A stretch of 64,000 bases of DNA from an uncultured Coprococcus sp. (GTDB lineage: Bacteria; Bacillota; Clostridia; Lachnospirales; Lachnospiraceae): NCBI GenBank assembly GCA_934277375.1, contig CAKQTZ010000001.1, positions 186,001-250,000 of the forward strand, read 5' to 3'. The translations under genes and the position numbers were made by a program. This document shows positions 63,430 to 64,000 of this stretch, one piece after another. The notes under the pieces were generated by a model. It saw nothing but the letters and a program-made list of their open reading frames with translations, did no database searches and was not told where the DNA came from. Every line of letters starts with the position of its first letter. The stretch's first letter is position 1.

Positions 63430-64000
63430 TTACCTCTTCGCGCCACCTTCATACGTCGCCAGCAGCTGCTCCGTATACACCCCCGGAGTTTTGTAGACTA
63501 TCATAGGCGGATCGATCTTGATCATGGAATTGCCGCCCTTCACAGCCTCCACTATGACCATGTTTGGCTCCTTGTCTATGTATGGATGCACTAGCTGCAT
63601 CCTCTTCGGCTCAAGCTTGTGTTCATGCAGGCATTCAAATATCTCAGCCAGCCTGAACGGCTTGTGTATCATATAGAAGCTTCCACCAGGTTTAAGTGCA
63701 TACTCTGCCGCTGCGATCACCTGATCCAGCGTCACATGAACCTCGTGCCTCGCTATGTTCTTCGGGGCATCCGGATTCTCCAGTCCGTGACTTCCCTTTA
63801 TGTACGGAGGGTTCGATGTCACTATGTCAAAAGAGGCCTTCTTGTAGTTACAAGAGACCTCCTTTATATCTCCGTTATCTATTCTAACCAATCCATCAAG
63901 TCCGTTGAGGCTCACACTTCTTGCCGCCATGTCAGCACATGCGGGCTGGAGCTCTATGCCTATAAAACGCGCACCAACCATAGACTTGGCAGCCGCTGGC
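63430..64000 (-). CDS. tRNA1(Val) adenine-N6 methyltransferase, truncated by window edge
   Basis: At least 190 residues of a TrmN6/YfiC-type SAM methyltransferase. The reading frame runs past the window end on the N-terminal side, so the ATG at 63981 is probably internal. Visible motifs are FIGIELQPACADMA (SAM-binding acidic loop) and the catalytic DIVTSNPPYIKG. The tail GGSFYMIHKPFRLAEIFECL and PYIDKEPNMVIVEAVKGG fit the family. It lies 95 bases upstream of rsmI on the same strand. The expected modification is N6-methyladenosine at A37 of tRNA-Val. Confidence 0.9.
   Translation of the reverse strand, partial: PAAAKSMVGARFIGIELQPACADMAARSVSLNGLDGLVRIDNGDIKEVSCNYKKASFDIVTSNPPYIKGSHGLENPDAPKNIARHEVHVTLDQVIAAAEYALKPGGSFYMIHKPFRLAEIFECLHEHKLEPKRMQLVHPYIDKEPNMVIVEAVKGGNSMIKIDPPMIVYKTPGVYTEQLLATYEGGAKR

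Overview
The window is a 64-kb stretch of a Firmicutes chromosome. The clearest pointers are to the class Clostridia, probably family Lachnospiraceae. They include a SCIFF peptide with its radical SAM maturase, a SipL-like spore-coat protein, a fused SecDF, HemZ, DUF6382-FHA proteins and AgrC/AgrA-type signalling. Strong AGGAGG ribosome sites, heavy ATA/AGA codon use and moderate GC content agree with this. Coprococcus or a relative is a guess from gene content only. I see no phage, insertion sequence, CRISPR array, rRNA or tRNA. Both edges cut through larger loci: pyrI at the left, and a tRNA methyltransferase truncated at the right.

Layout. 1-5.6 kb (+): pyrI, murA, then a secreted SH3/glucosaminidase wall hydrolase and a membrane-anchored cohesin-like protein. 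5.6-9.4 kb: metK under a SAM-I riboswitch, a TraX-like protein, a HIT protein, and bioY with biotin-repressor-type operators. 9.5-13.6 kb: an XRE regulator, a SipL-like DUF3794/LysM protein, a PrcB-like lipoprotein and a VanZ-RDD membrane protein. 13.8-24.4 kb (-): the conserved housekeeping run recJ-apt-rel-MBL-hemZ-aspS, carrying two extra genes (a fibronectin-III-like secreted protein and an HD-GYP phosphodiesterase) and lacking hisS. 24.6-25.8 kb: an iron alcohol dehydrogenase. 25.9-30.3 kb (-): SecDF, SCIFF maturase, SCIFF precursor and a TIGR04086 membrane protein.

30.4-43.4 kb (-) is the most striking part. From one promoter at about 43.4 kb it appears to encode two DUF6382-FHA proteins, a PP2C phosphatase, a transmembrane Ser/Thr kinase with a TPR-like outer part, a membrane protein whose tail is eleven tandem EEATDVLR repeats, a 1783-residue Ig-like surface protein and a HAD phosphatase. 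The TDVL core fits an FHA phosphothreonine ligand. The operon therefore looks like a self-contained kinase, phosphatase, multivalent phospho-scaffold, FHA-reader and surface-protein system.

43.5-51.4 kb: mltG and a cyclophilin transcribed divergently, two paralogous lipoproteins, a membrane-anchored protein, and an AgrC/AgrA-type two-component system with no visible AgrB/AgrD. 51.4-59.1 kb (-): lysA, an acyl-CoA ligase with its own promoter and a palindromic operator, a prepilin peptidase, and paaK-iorB-iorA for arylpyruvate oxidation. 59.2-64 kb: mgtE behind a leader with an acidic 29-codon ORF, alr, a 50-aa ORF, rsmI and the truncated methyltransferase. Strong intrinsic terminators separate most units.
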